Origin: an uncultured Ellagibacter sp. | GTDB lineage: Bacteria; Actinomycetota; Coriobacteriia; Coriobacteriales; Eggerthellaceae | Assembly (NCBI GenBank): GCA_934663775.1 | Contig: CAKUKU010000001.1 | Location: 124,001-188,000, forward strand | Direction: 5' to 3' | Length of the DNA: 64,000 nucleotides | Shown here: piece after piece, positions 44,964-53,620 of the stretch | Position numbering within the stretch: position 1 is the stretch's first letter | Layout: each line of letters opens with the position of its first letter | The notes under the pieces: model-generated | Database searches by the model: none | The model's input: the letters and a program-made list of their open reading frames with translations, nothing else | Told to the model about the DNA's origin: nothing | Translations under genes and position numbers: made by a program

Positions 44964-45124
44964 CTATCGGAGAAAACGTTCAGCAAAACTGAGGGCAGAG
45001 TCTTCGTGGTGAATCCCGAAACCGGGGAGCGCAAAAGAGCTTAGAGCTTGGCGGCCTTGGGGCCGCGCGAAAGCGATGCGGCGCGATGCGGTTTCGGGGC
45101 CGCCACGGAAAGCCATCGGGTCGG

Positions 45125-45415
45125 CTATTCGAAGACCGCGTAGATATCCTCGGAGCGAAGGATCATGACTTCCTCGCCGTCGACCTTGACTTCGGTTCCA
45201 CCGTACTTGCCGTACAGCACGCGGTCGCCTTCCTTCACGGGCACAGGAACAAGATTGCCCTCCTTGTCAAGCTTGCCCTCGCCCACCTTAAGGACGACGC
45301 CGGTCTGGGGCTTTTCCTTCGCGTCGTGCGCGAGGATGAGGCCACCGGCGGTGGTTTCCTCTGCTTCGTCTTGCTTCACGATGACGCGATCGCCGAGCGG
45401 CTTCAGGTTCATCAT
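45125..45415 (-). CDS. groES: Co-chaperonin GroES
   Basis: Lid of the GroEL chamber. 96 residues. NLKPLGDRVIVKQDEAEETT, GGLILAHDAKEKPQTG and KEGDRVLYGKYGGTEVK (mobile loop and roof) are conserved. ATG at 45415 follows GAGGAAGG. A promoter and CIRCE operator lie upstream, indicating HrcA repression. Confidence 0.97.
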   Translation of the reverse strand: MMNLKPLGDRVIVKQDEAEETTAGGLILAHDAKEKPQTGVVLKVGEGKLDKEGNLVPVPVKEGDRVLYGKYGGTEVKVDGEEVMILRSEDIYAVFE

Positions 45416-45474
45416 TGCTTGCCTTCCTCTCATCAACCTTGAATCGATGGTTGTTAATACCGAGCTTGCGAGTG

Positions 45475-45501
45475 CTAGCACTCTTCGTATGCGAGTGCCA
45501 A
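45475..45501 (-). promoter_or_regulatory. CIRCE operator (HrcA site) of groES-groEL
   Basis: CTAGCACTC - 9 nt - GAGTGCCAA, matching the CIRCE consensus TTAGCACTC-N9-GAGTGCTAA at 16 of 18 positions. It lies just downstream of the expected transcription start. Confidence 0.9.
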
Positions 45502-45513
45502 CAACAATGGGTA

Positions 45514-45541
45514 ACTATATCATCTGGCGAGGCGAATGCAA
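45514..45541 (-). promoter_or_regulatory. groES-groEL promoter
   Basis: Minus-strand TTGCAT (45536-45541), 16-nt spacer, TATAGT (45514-45519). CIRCE begins ~13 nt downstream. Confidence 0.7.
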
Positions 45542-45686
45542 GCGTTTTGAAGAAAACTTGAGCGATAGGGACTTAGGTTTGTCAAATCGCCACACGACGT
45601 TCATATTGCCGGAGGCGCAATAGGCAATAGAAACATCCCGCATGCCAAGCGCCGCGACATGCGGGGATCGCAGCCGGCGCGAACCG

Positions 45687-47798
45687 CTAGCCTCTCGCGA
45701 GGCGGCGCGCACCGAGATACGTCAGGGCGAAGTAGACGCCGTATACCGAGACGAACGCGCCCGACACGAGAAGCGCCGTCTGCCCGATATCGAAGCGGCC
45801 GAACATCTGCACCACGTCGGCGACCACGGCAAGCGCGCATGCCGAATGCGCCGCCGCGAGCCCGAGCGGGAAGAGAAAGTACACGAGCACTTGGATGAAC
45901 AGCGCACGGGAAATCATGCCCTCGGGGGCGCCGAGCTTGCGCAGAAGCCCATAGCGGCGCGCGTTGTCGGATGCGTCGGAGAGCTGCTGAATCGCGAGGA
46001 TGGCGGCGCAGGCAATCACGAGCACGAAGCCCATATAGATAGCGAGGAAGCTCACCATCGCCGAGATGCCGACGCTCTGCTCGTAGCATATGCTGCGCGA
46101 GAGAGCCGCAGCAGGAGGCCAGGTCGCAAGATCGTTTCGCTCGCCGATCTTCTCGACGATGGAGGCCATCGCCTCGCCGTCGATATCCGAGTCGCTTTGC
46201 ACGTCGAGAGTGGTTTCGGCGATGATGGCGTCTGCGGGAATCGCCTCGTCGGGCACCACGACGGCGCCCATGTTGTACTGGTATGGCGTGGTCATAAGGC
46301 TCACTCCACGATACTGAGAGACGCGCAGGGGCGTCTGGCCGATGACAAGCGAGGTGCGCTCGGCCGCAAGGCGCTCCCAGAAAGGCGCGAGCATGTCCAC
46401 GTCGCTCACAACGGCGCACTCGCCCGGCCCAAGTTCCAAAGGGCTCTTCCCGGCAAGCTCGAGCGCGGCGTTCACCTGCGAGAGCCGCATAACGGACACG
46501 CTGTAGGCGGCATAGCTTTCGTTCGAGATGAGCGCGTTGTCCGTGAGATCGGCAAGCAAGAAGCCGGCCGCCTGTTCGATTGAGCCGTAAGTGACGGGGT
46601 TGCTCGGAAGATAGAGACTGTCGACCTGCGCGGACTTCGTCACGAGGGAGCGAAAATCGCCGAGCCCCTCATCCTGCGCGCCTTGCGCGAGGCCTTCGCA
46701 CATGTCGTAGCCGACGCTTTGGGCGAAGTCGAGCTGCCCCGCGGGATACTCGACCGCATGGTATTCGCCGCCGAGCCCGGTCATCCCGAACGTGGTGGAT
46801 GCCGTGAAGCTGTAGGACGTGCCCTTCGCAAGCGAATCCTCCGTCGCGTTGCGCAACCCCATGCCGCCGCACACGCTCGTGATAGCCAAGAAGAGCACCA
46901 GGCACACCACCGTGAGCGTCGCGAATGCCGTGTTCACGCGCGCGTTCAGCTGGCGCAGGGTGAACGCGTTCAAACCGCGCAGGTACAACGGGCGGATGGC
47001 TTTGACCGCGCGCAGCAGAAAGCCCGAAAGCGAGTAGAAGAACAGCGCCGTTCCCGTGACAACCAGCACGCACGAGGCGATGAACTCTGGCCCCATGGCG
47101 AGCAAGCCGTTTCGAAGCAGCAGGCTGTAAGCGGCCGCGATGAGCGCAATCGACACTGCGAACAGGACGATCGACAAGGGAAGGCTTCGAAGCTTCATCG
47201 TCTCGACGCGGCTTTCAGCCTGCATGAAGTCGATGAGCTTCGCGCGCGCCACCGTGCGGGAGTTCACGATCGCCGCGAGCACGAAGATCGCCGCGAACAA
47301 GACGATCGTGGCGACGAACGCGTCAGGCGAGAACACGAAGGCGAAGTTGGCTTTCGCGGCGATGTCCGCCTTGAAGAGCGCCGACGTGGCAGCGAGGAGC
47401 AGCTGCGAGAAGCCGATGCCCAAGGCAAGCCCCACCGCAAGCGATGCCGCGCCCACGATGGCGGACTCGGCAAGCACGATGCGCACGACGCCTGCCGTCT
47501 CCATGCCGAGCAAAAGGTAGGTTCCAAATTCCTTTTTGCGGCGGCGGATCAAAAAACGGTTCGCATACACCACAAGATAGGCCATCACCACTGCAATCAG
47601 CCCCGACACGAGCCCGATCACTCTCGAAAGCAAGCCCATGATCTCGCTTTGCGTCTGCGAGAACGCGAGCACCCCCTGCTGCGCGCCCATGGAGTTGAAG
47701 GCGTAGAACACCGCGACGCCAAGCGCCACGGTGATGAAATAGATGGCGAAATCGCGCACCGACCTGCGCACGTTCCCCCAGGCGATCTTAAGCGTCAT
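45687..47798 (-). CDS. FtsX-type ABC transporter permease (BceB-like)
   Basis: 703-residue membrane protein with about ten hydrophobic segments. LKIAWGNVRRSVRDFAIYF, RRRKKEFGTYLLLGM (cytosolic motif) and LRNATEDSLAKG before a ~200-residue external domain between membrane segments are BceB-like. The C-terminal half closes with ASDNARRYGLLRKLGAP. Such permeases pair with a LolD-like ATPase and serve in antimicrobial-peptide sensing and resistance. The ATG at 47798 overlaps the ATPase gene end by 11 nt; an ATG nine bases upstream directly abuts the Shine-Dalgarno. Confidence 0.85.
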   Translation of the reverse strand: MTLKIAWGNVRRSVRDFAIYFITVALGVAVFYAFNSMGAQQGVLAFSQTQSEIMGLLSRVIGLVSGLIAVVMAYLVVYANRFLIRRRKKEFGTYLLLGMETAGVVRIVLAESAIVGAASLAVGLALGIGFSQLLLAATSALFKADIAAKANFAFVFSPDAFVATIVLFAAIFVLAAIVNSRTVARAKLIDFMQAESRVETMKLRSLPLSIVLFAVSIALIAAAYSLLLRNGLLAMGPEFIASCVLVVTGTALFFYSLSGFLLRAVKAIRPLYLRGLNAFTLRQLNARVNTAFATLTVVCLVLFLAITSVCGGMGLRNATEDSLAKGTSYSFTASTTFGMTGLGGEYHAVEYPAGQLDFAQSVGYDMCEGLAQGAQDEGLGDFRSLVTKSAQVDSLYLPSNPVTYGSIEQAAGFLLADLTDNALISNESYAAYSVSVMRLSQVNAALELAGKSPLELGPGECAVVSDVDMLAPFWERLAAERTSLVIGQTPLRVSQYRGVSLMTTPYQYNMGAVVVPDEAIPADAIIAETTLDVQSDSDIDGEAMASIVEKIGERNDLATWPPAAALSRSICYEQSVGISAMVSFLAIYMGFVLVIACAAILAIQQLSDASDNARRYGLLRKLGAPEGMISRALFIQVLVYFLFPLGLAAAHSACALAVVADVVQMFGRFDIGQTALLVSGAFVSVYGVYFALTYLGARRLARG

Positions 47799-48621
47799 CG
47801 CGCACATCCTTTCCCTCGAGGGCGGTCACGGCGCGCGAGATGCGCTCATGGAACGTGGCGCGATCGGCGTTTCTGCGCGGCAACTCGCCTGCGAGCTTCC
47901 CGTCCTTGATGAAGAGGATGCGCGAGCAGAAGCTTGCAGCCGCAGCATCGTGGGTCACCATGAGGATGGTCGCGCCGAAGCGGTTCAGGCTGTCGAGCGA
48001 CTCGAGCAGCTTATGCGCCGACTTCGAGTCGAGAGCGCCCGTGGGCTCGTCGGCGAGGATAAGGCTTGGGCGCCCCACCATGGCGCGGGCCGCGGCGACG
48101 CGCTGGCGCTGGCCCCCCGACAGCTGGAAGGGATGCTGGTCGAGCACGGGGGCGATCCCCAAAAGGTCGGCGGCCTGGCGAACGCGCAGGTCGATCTCTC
48201 CCGCGGGCACGTGCTTGATAGAAAGCGCGAGCGCGATGTTCTCGTAGGCGGTCAGCGTGTCGAGCAGGTTGGAATCCTGGAAGATAAAGCCGAGCTCATC
48301 GCGGCGAAAGCGCGTAAGCTCGCGCCCGCGCAGCCCCTCGGTGGCGCGCCCCGCGACCACGATCGACCCCGACGTCGGTGCGTCGATAGTGGACAGGCAG
48401 TTGAGCAGGGTCGATTTGCCCGAGCCCGACGGCCCCATGATTCCCACGAACTCGCCCGGGGCAATATCGAAGCTCACCCCCGAAAGTGCGCAGGTCACGT
48501 TGGCGTTCGCCTTGTTTGCCTTCTTCCCCCGCGCACCTTCGACGGCGCCATAGCGCTTCGTGAGATTGCGCACGGTGACGACAGAGCGCACGCTCGAGTC
48601 TTTGACGGGTGCTTCGTTCAT
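47788..48621 (-). CDS. ABC transporter ATP-binding protein (BceA/LolD-like)
   Basis: 277-residue cytosolic ATPase for the adjacent permease. Walker A GPSGSGKSTLL, Q-loop FIFQDSNLLDTL, signature LSGGQRQRVAAARAM, Walker B LILADEPTGALDS, and switch VTHDAAAAS. A ~20-residue basic insert (ARGKKANKANA) after the first strand is unusual. ATG at 48621 has AGAGGAA upstream; divergent from the response-regulator gene. Confidence 0.93.
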   Translation of the reverse strand: MNEAPVKDSSVRSVVTVRNLTKRYGAVEGARGKKANKANANVTCALSGVSFDIAPGEFVGIMGPSGSGKSTLLNCLSTIDAPTSGSIVVAGRATEGLRGRELTRFRRDELGFIFQDSNLLDTLTAYENIALALSIKHVPAGEIDLRVRQAADLLGIAPVLDQHPFQLSGGQRQRVAAARAMVGRPSLILADEPTGALDSKSAHKLLESLDSLNRFGATILMVTHDAAAASFCSRILFIKDGKLAGELPRRNADRATFHERISRAVTALEGKDVRDDA

Positions 48622-48799
48622 AAGGTTCCTCTTCTCCTCGGCGGCTTGCACGATTGCGGTTTTCAGCGACAACCATGCTAAGCGGCCCCGTTTGCCGCAC
48701 GCTTGCGCGCACCTTGCGGAAACCTTACGACGCAAGGCTACCCCTGTGCTGAGGCGCCGCGTGTGGCATACTGCAAGCGAAAGGGAAAGCGAGGAGATC

Positions 48800-49543
48800 A
48801 TGGCTTACGGTTTCGGATTGGTGGAAGGCCCGCTGCGCAGCAAGCGCATCCTCATCGTCGACGACGAGCGCGATTTGGGCGATATGGTGCGCTCGACCCT
48901 CGAGAGCGCGGGGTTTTCGCAGGTCGACATCGTGCGATCGGCGGAAGAAGCGCTTGGCTACGTCGCCGAGAGCGCAGGCGCGAAGCGCAGGCCGCAGCTG
49001 TTTCTTCTCGACGTGATGATGCCGGGAATGGACGGGTTCGCCCTGCTCGCGCGCCTACGCGAGATTCCCGAGCACGCAACGACCCCGGCGATCTTCCTCA
49101 CCGCGCGCGACGAGCCGATCGACCGCGTGGGCGGACTCTCGCTCGGCGCCGACGATTATGTCGCGAAGCCGTTTCTGCCGCAGGAACTGGTGCTGCGCAT
49201 CGCGGCGGTGCTCAGGCGCTGCTATGCCGATGAACAGGAAACGCTCAAGCTCGCGGCGGCGACGGTGGATGTGCCCAACGCGGAAGTGATGCGCGCCGAC
49301 GGAAGGAACGTGCAGCTCACGGCGAAGGAGTCCGAGATTTTGGGCGTGCTCGCGCGCAACGCGGGGCGCATCGTCACGATCGACGCCATCTGCGACGAGT
49401 GCTGGGGCACCTCGTTCGCCTATGAGAACTCGCTCATGGCGCACGTGCGGCGTCTGCGCGAGAAGATTGAGGCCGACCCGTCGCATCCGCAATCGCTTGT
49501 CACCGTGCGCGGCCTAGGCTACAAGCTCAACGTGGAGAAGTAG
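48800..49543 (+). CDS. OmpR/PhoB-type response regulator
   Basis: 247 residues. Receiver domain with acidic pair VDDERD near residue 21, phospho-acceptor Asp71 in LFLLDVMMPGMDGF, conserved Thr in FLTARDE and Lys in VAKPF. C-terminal winged helix has LTAKESEILGVLARNAG and VRRLREKIEADPSHPQ, then TVRGLGYKL. It is preceded by GAGGAG, followed 5 nt later by its kinase gene, and divergent from the ABC genes it probably controls. Confidence 0.95.
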   Translation: MAYGFGLVEGPLRSKRILIVDDERDLGDMVRSTLESAGFSQVDIVRSAEEALGYVAESAGAKRRPQLFLLDVMMPGMDGFALLARLREIPEHATTPAIFLTARDEPIDRVGGLSLGADDYVAKPFLPQELVLRIAAVLRRCYADEQETLKLAAATVDVPNAEVMRADGRNVQLTAKESEILGVLARNAGRIVTIDAICDECWGTSFAYENSLMAHVRRLREKIEADPSHPQSLVTVRGLGYKLNVEK

Positions 49544-49548
49544 CCGCC

Positions 49549-51030
49549 ATGTCCCGTTTCTCGAAAAAGACCGAACCCCCGCGGCGCCCTCCCGCGGCGG
49601 GAGGAGAGCGAGCGCGCCGCAAGCCCGTCGCGTTCGGCGCGTTCTTCTCCCGCCAGATTCTTCTGTTTGCGGGCGTTCTGTTTGCCCTGCTCATGCTCGA
49701 CTTCGTGATGTTCATCGGGTTCGAGGTTTCCCAAACGGGAGTCGCGAGCGACACGTTGAAGCCTCACGGTGCCACGATCAACGCATGCACGGGCCTTTCG
49801 CAAAACGGCGAGGGCATATGGGAGATGTCCCAAGAAGGGTACAGGGCACTCGAAGACGGCGGTGCGGCGTGGGCATGCTTCGTGCTACCCGACGGCAGCA
49901 TCGCGTGGGAATACGGCTACCCCGCGAGGATGCCGCGAGTGCTTTCGGCGACCGACCTGGCGATGGCGGGCCACTTCAACATGATGGAGGGCTACCCCGT
50001 CTTCTTCTACACGCGCGATGAGGGTATGATCATCGCCGCTTGGCCGCAGGGGTCGTTCTGGTCGCAAAGCCTCACGTTCTCCGACGATCAGGCGTTCGCG
50101 GTTATCCTACTCGCGATTTCACTGTTCGTCGCGGATGCGCTCGTGTTGTTTTTGCTGTACGCCATCGCGAAGCGGCGCACGCAGCGCACCGTGAAGCCCC
50201 TGACCGATGCGCTCGACGAGCTGTCGTGCGGGCGGTCGGCAGAGCTGCACCTGTCGGGCGATTTGGCGGAAGTGGGCGACCGCGTGACCGAGGTGTCGCG
50301 GCTCATCGAGAGGAAGGACGAGTCGCGCAGCATGTGGATTCGCGGCGTTTCTCACGATATCCGCACGCCGCTATCCATGGTCGTCGGGCTTGCCGACACG
50401 ATTGCAAGCGAGGAGGGCAATCCCCAGCGTGTGCGCGAGCAGGCGGAGACGATCCGCATGCAGGGTTTGAAGATATCCGACCTGGTCACCGACTTGAACA
50501 CGGCGGCGCAGCTCGACTACGGCGCGAAGCCTGCCGGCGAGGCGTGCGCACACCTCGCCCGGCTTCTGCGCGAGGTGTGCGCCGAACACGTGAACGCGGG
50601 GTTCGGCGAGCGCTTCCCCCTGACGTGCGACATCGCGCCCGATGCCGCGAATGCACAGGTCATGGGAGATTATCGCATGTTGAAACGAGCGGTTGAGAAC
50701 CTCATGTCGAACGTTCGCTCGCACAACCCGCAGGGATGCGCCGTCCACGTGTCGCTCGATGCGCCGGGCGACATCCCTAACGCAGGGCAGCCGTCCCTCG
50801 TCTGCGTGCGCGTCGCCGACGAGGGTGCAGGCACCGCACCCGAGCAGCTTCGCGCGCTGCGCGAGCGCATCGAACGCGCCCGCAAGACAGGCACCGTCGC
50901 TGCGGCATACGGCGACGAGCACGGGTTGGGGCTCGTGCTCGTCGACCGCATCTGCCAAACGCTCGGCGGAACCTTCGAATTTTCCTCGGGCGAAGGCGGG
51001 TTTACCGCAGAGATGAGGCTTCCTCTGTAG
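49549..51030 (+). CDS. Sensor histidine kinase
   Basis: 493 residues. Membrane segments at about 33-57 and 183-205 enclose a ~125-residue external sensor domain. A HAMP-like linker (KPLTDALDELSCGRS) is followed by the H-box VSHDIRTPLSMV (His269), the N-box region LMSNVRSHNP, and ATP-lid motifs DEGAGTA and GLGLVLVDRICQTLGG. BceS-type kinases lack an external domain, so the pairing with a BceAB-like transporter is not classical. The 3' end overlaps the convergent MOSC gene by 29 nt. Confidence 0.92.
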   Translation: MSRFSKKTEPPRRPPAAGGERARRKPVAFGAFFSRQILLFAGVLFALLMLDFVMFIGFEVSQTGVASDTLKPHGATINACTGLSQNGEGIWEMSQEGYRALEDGGAAWACFVLPDGSIAWEYGYPARMPRVLSATDLAMAGHFNMMEGYPVFFYTRDEGMIIAAWPQGSFWSQSLTFSDDQAFAVILLAISLFVADALVLFLLYAIAKRRTQRTVKPLTDALDELSCGRSAELHLSGDLAEVGDRVTEVSRLIERKDESRSMWIRGVSHDIRTPLSMVVGLADTIASEEGNPQRVREQAETIRMQGLKISDLVTDLNTAAQLDYGAKPAGEACAHLARLLREVCAEHVNAGFGERFPLTCDIAPDAANAQVMGDYRMLKRAVENLMSNVRSHNPQGCAVHVSLDAPGDIPNAGQPSLVCVRVADEGAGTAPEQLRALRERIERARKTGTVAAAYGDEHGLGLVLVDRICQTLGGTFEFSSGEGGFTAEMRLPL

Positions 51031-51589
51031 CGCCGACGGCCCCCTTCGCCTTCGCGGCCTTCTCGGCGGCTTCTTCGGCGCGCACTTTCGCGATTTCGTC
51101 GAGCGCCTCCTGCGGCGTGTACTTGCAGTGGCCGTCGCCCATCTTGGTGACGACGATGGCATCGCCGACGGACACCGTGCCGCCCTCGACGACCTCGAAG
51201 AAGATGCCCTCGCGCGGGAAGATGCAGTCACCCGCCAGATAATAGATAGCGCATTTCTTGTGGCACACCTTGCCGATCTGGGAAAGCTCGAGCACGACCT
51301 CGTCGCCGATCTTCACCTGGGTGCCAAGCGGCAGCGCAAGCAGATTCATGCCCTCGGTGGTGATGTTCTCGGCGAAGTCGCCCTCCTTCACATCGAGACC
51401 CATCGCGCGCGCCTTCTCGATAGATTCCCACGCAAGCAGCGAAACCTGGCGATGCCAGTCGCCGGCATGAGCGTCGCCCGTCACACCATGGTGCGGGTCG
51501 ATGTGAATTTGACCGCTCTCAACTGGCTTTTTACGCGTGCCCTTGCGCTCGGAGACGTTGACGGAGCGAACGTGGCCGGTGTTTTCCAT
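51002..51589 (-). CDS. MOSC domain protein
   Basis: 195 residues. A MOSC beta-barrel of the kind found at the C-terminus of molybdenum cofactor sulfurases: GVTGDAHAGDWHRQVSLLA, LPLGTQVKIGDEVVLELSQI, GKVCHKKCAIYY with the conserved Cys, and FFEVVEGGTVSVGD. The tail (EEAAEKAAKAKGAVG) is low complexity. Probably binds or transfers sulfur or metal on pterin cofactors. ATG at 51589 follows GAGGGGAG. A promoter and terminator-like hairpin precede it. Confidence 0.88.
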   Translation of the reverse strand: MENTGHVRSVNVSERKGTRKKPVESGQIHIDPHHGVTGDAHAGDWHRQVSLLAWESIEKARAMGLDVKEGDFAENITTEGMNLLALPLGTQVKIGDEVVLELSQIGKVCHKKCAIYYLAGDCIFPREGIFFEVVEGGTVSVGDAIVVTKMGDGHCKYTPQEALDEIAKVRAEEAAEKAAKAKGAVGATEEASSLR

Positions 51590-51611
51590 GATGGTTTCTC
51601 CCCTCAGTGCG

Positions 51612-51664
51612 AAAAAGGCCGCCAGTCCGTGCGAGCGAGCTCGCGGCGAGGACTTGCGGCCTTT
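51612..51664 (-). terminator. Terminator-like hairpin in the MOSC leader
   Basis: Outer 9-bp stem AAAGGCCGC/GCGGCCTTT plus inner AAGTCC/GGACT pairs, followed on the minus strand by TTTTTCGC. It ends ~20 nt before the MOSC start and lies downstream of a good promoter, so it may be an attenuator. Confidence 0.7.
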
Positions 51665-51690
51665 ACGTAACTTCTAGTAACTGAGTAGGA

Positions 51691-51719
51691 ATAATAGAAC
51701 GCTTCGCTATTGAACGCAA
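51691..51719 (-). promoter_or_regulatory. Promoter of the MOSC gene
   Basis: Minus-strand TTGCGT (51714-51719), 17-nt spacer, TATTAT (51691-51696). The expected leader is ~95 nt and contains the hairpin at 51612-51664. Confidence 0.6.
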
Positions 51720-51895
51720 GAAGGAATAATCGTTTTTTCCATCGTTGCACGTTTTTCGTTGTGTTTCGCGCCTTTTTGTCACGTTTCATCTCAACACAGG
51801 CTGGGAGGTCGCGGACATCTCTGCGGGGGCGCAAGGGCTCGCACGGACGCGGGCGCATGCGGGAATGCCTGGACGATCGCTGGAAGAGACACCCC

Positions 51896-52615
51896 TTAGC
51901 GCAGCTTCGCGCGGCGCTGCTTCCAATCGGGCATAAACGCGTCCATGAGCTGGTGGAACCTTGGACCATGGCCGCGTTCGAGCAGATGGCACAGCTCGTG
52001 GACCACCACGTATTCCAGGCATTCGGAAGGATAGAGCGCGAGGCGCACGTTGATGCAGATGCGGCCCGTCGAAGGCTGGCAGCTCCCCCACCGGCTCGTC
52101 ATGTTGCGATAGGCAAGCTTCCCCGCGCGCACTCCCATGATGGGCTCCCACGCCGCGATGAGCGCGGGCACACATGTGCTTACCGCTTCGCACCACTGGG
52201 CGACTTCTTCGGGCTTGGCCTGCGACGCGCGGGCCATGGGGGTATCCGCCGTTCGGGCAAGATGCGACTCGATCCATGCCGCCTTACGCCGAACGAAGTC
52301 GCGCACCTCGTCTTCGCTCACCCACGACGGCGCCGACACGTCCACATGCGACCCATCGCGGGAAATGCGCAGGTTGAGGTTTTTCACGCGCTTGCGGGAA
52401 AGGCGCACCTCGATGCCATCGACGAGAAGCGTACGCTCATCTGCGGCGGAGCGAGCGCCCGCGCGGGTTCGCCCAGCGGCACCGGCGCGCCCGTCACCTT
52501 GGGAACCACAGCCTGCCCGCTTCGGGGCACGCTTACCGGCGGAAGAGGGCTCGCCCGCAGACCCAGGTGCGATGCGGCGCGTGCGCACGGGGCCCGATTG
52601 ATTGGAATACGGCAC
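51896..52615 (-). CDS. YgjP-like (M48/DUF45) metallopeptidase
   Basis: 239 residues. The first ~60 are low-complexity and basic (RAGAAGRTRAGARSAA). The catalytic domain has VRLSRKRVKNLNLRISRDGS, MTSRWGSCQPSTGRICIN and the zinc motif VVHELCHLLERGHGPRFH. GTG start at 52615 with AAAGG upstream, 10 nt after rsmI. Cytosolic; substrate unknown. Confidence 0.9.
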   Translation of the reverse strand: MPYSNQSGPVRTRRIAPGSAGEPSSAGKRAPKRAGCGSQGDGRAGAAGRTRAGARSAADERTLLVDGIEVRLSRKRVKNLNLRISRDGSHVDVSAPSWVSEDEVRDFVRRKAAWIESHLARTADTPMARASQAKPEEVAQWCEAVSTCVPALIAAWEPIMGVRAGKLAYRNMTSRWGSCQPSTGRICINVRLALYPSECLEYVVVHELCHLLERGHGPRFHQLMDAFMPDWKQRRAKLR

Positions 52616-52625
52616 GGCGCAACCT

Positions 52626-53483
52626 TTAAGCGTCGAGCGCGATCTCGTAGGCGGCGTTTCGGGGGAGCCCGAACTCGGCGGCGATCGCCTTGGCGATTTC
52701 CTTGTTGCGCGCGCCCTCGGCCTTGAGCTCAGCGGCGCGGGCGCGGGCAGCCTCAGCGGCGTCGAGTTGCGCGGCGTCTTCCTCAGCGGCGCTCGGCTCG
52801 TCGATCACGATGGCAATCTCACCTTTGATGGAGCCCTCTTCCGCGCGTCGGGCGAACTCGTCGCGCAGGCTCGGCAGGGTATCGCGCACCACTTCCTCGT
52901 GCAACTTGGTAAGCTCGCGGCACACCGCCGCCTCGCGCAGGGGAAATACCTGGGCCATCGACTCGAGCGCCGACGCCACGCGATTGGGGCTCTCGTAGAA
53001 GATGAGCGCCGCGTCGAGAGAGCGCAGCGCACCGAGCGTCGCCTTGCGCTCGGCGTCCTTGCGCGGGAAGAAGCCGCCGAAGTAGAAGCGGGGGCACGTA
53101 CAGCCGCTTGCCACATAGGCGGTGGCGCAGGCGGATGCGCCGGGAAGCACCTCGACGGGCGCGCCAACCTCGCGAGCTGCGCGAACGAGCCGAAGCCCCG
53201 GGTCGGACACGCCCGGCATGCCGGCGTCGCTGCAGTACGCGATCACCTCGCCGGCAAGCACGCGCTCGGCGACCTGCGCCGCGCGGTCGCCGATAAGCGC
53301 CTCGTCCAAGCGTTCGAGTCGCTTCTCGATGCCGAAGGCGGCGAGCAGCTTCCCCGTGACGCGCGTGTCCTCCGCGCACACCACGTCCGCTTCCCCAAGC
53401 GCCGAAACCGCGCGCTCGGTCATGTCGCCTAAGTTGCCGATGGGCGTCGGGCAGATGATGAGTTTTCCAAGTGTGTTAGCCAT
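52626..53483 (-). CDS. rsmI: 16S rRNA (cytidine-1402-2'-O)-methyltransferase
   Basis: SAM-dependent methylation at 16S C1402. 285 residues. IICPTPIGNLGDMTERAV, EDTRVTGKLL, CSDAGMPGVSDPGLRLV, VEVLPGASACATAYVASG and IFYESPNRVASAL match the family. The C-terminal part is Ala/Glu-rich. ATG at 53483 lies seven bases after a minus-strand TATACT (53491-53496), so the mRNA may be leaderless. Followed by the ygjP-like gene. Confidence 0.94.
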   Translation of the reverse strand: MANTLGKLIICPTPIGNLGDMTERAVSALGEADVVCAEDTRVTGKLLAAFGIEKRLERLDEALIGDRAAQVAERVLAGEVIAYCSDAGMPGVSDPGLRLVRAAREVGAPVEVLPGASACATAYVASGCTCPRFYFGGFFPRKDAERKATLGALRSLDAALIFYESPNRVASALESMAQVFPLREAAVCRELTKLHEEVVRDTLPSLRDEFARRAEEGSIKGEIAIVIDEPSAAEEDAAQLDAAEAARARAAELKAEGARNKEIAKAIAAEFGLPRNAAYEIALDA

Positions 53484-53542
53484 GCGCGCTAGTATAGCGC
53501 GAGCGGAGCCGCGGCGCGCAAGAGGAAGCGCGCCCACCACGA

Positions 53543-53584
53543 GAAAAGGGCGCCCGCTGCGACGCGAATCGCAGCAGCGCCCTT
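53543..53584 (-). terminator. Terminator of UPF0261/TIM-barrel pair
   Basis: Long GC stem (AAGGGCGCTGCTGCGA with TCGCAGCGGGCGCCCTT, one bulge) followed on the minus strand by TTCTC, 37 nt past the stop of the TIM-barrel gene. Confidence 0.8.
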
Positions 53585-53620
53585 CGTTGGAGCCTCAGTG
53601 GAATGCGAAGCCGAGAGACG

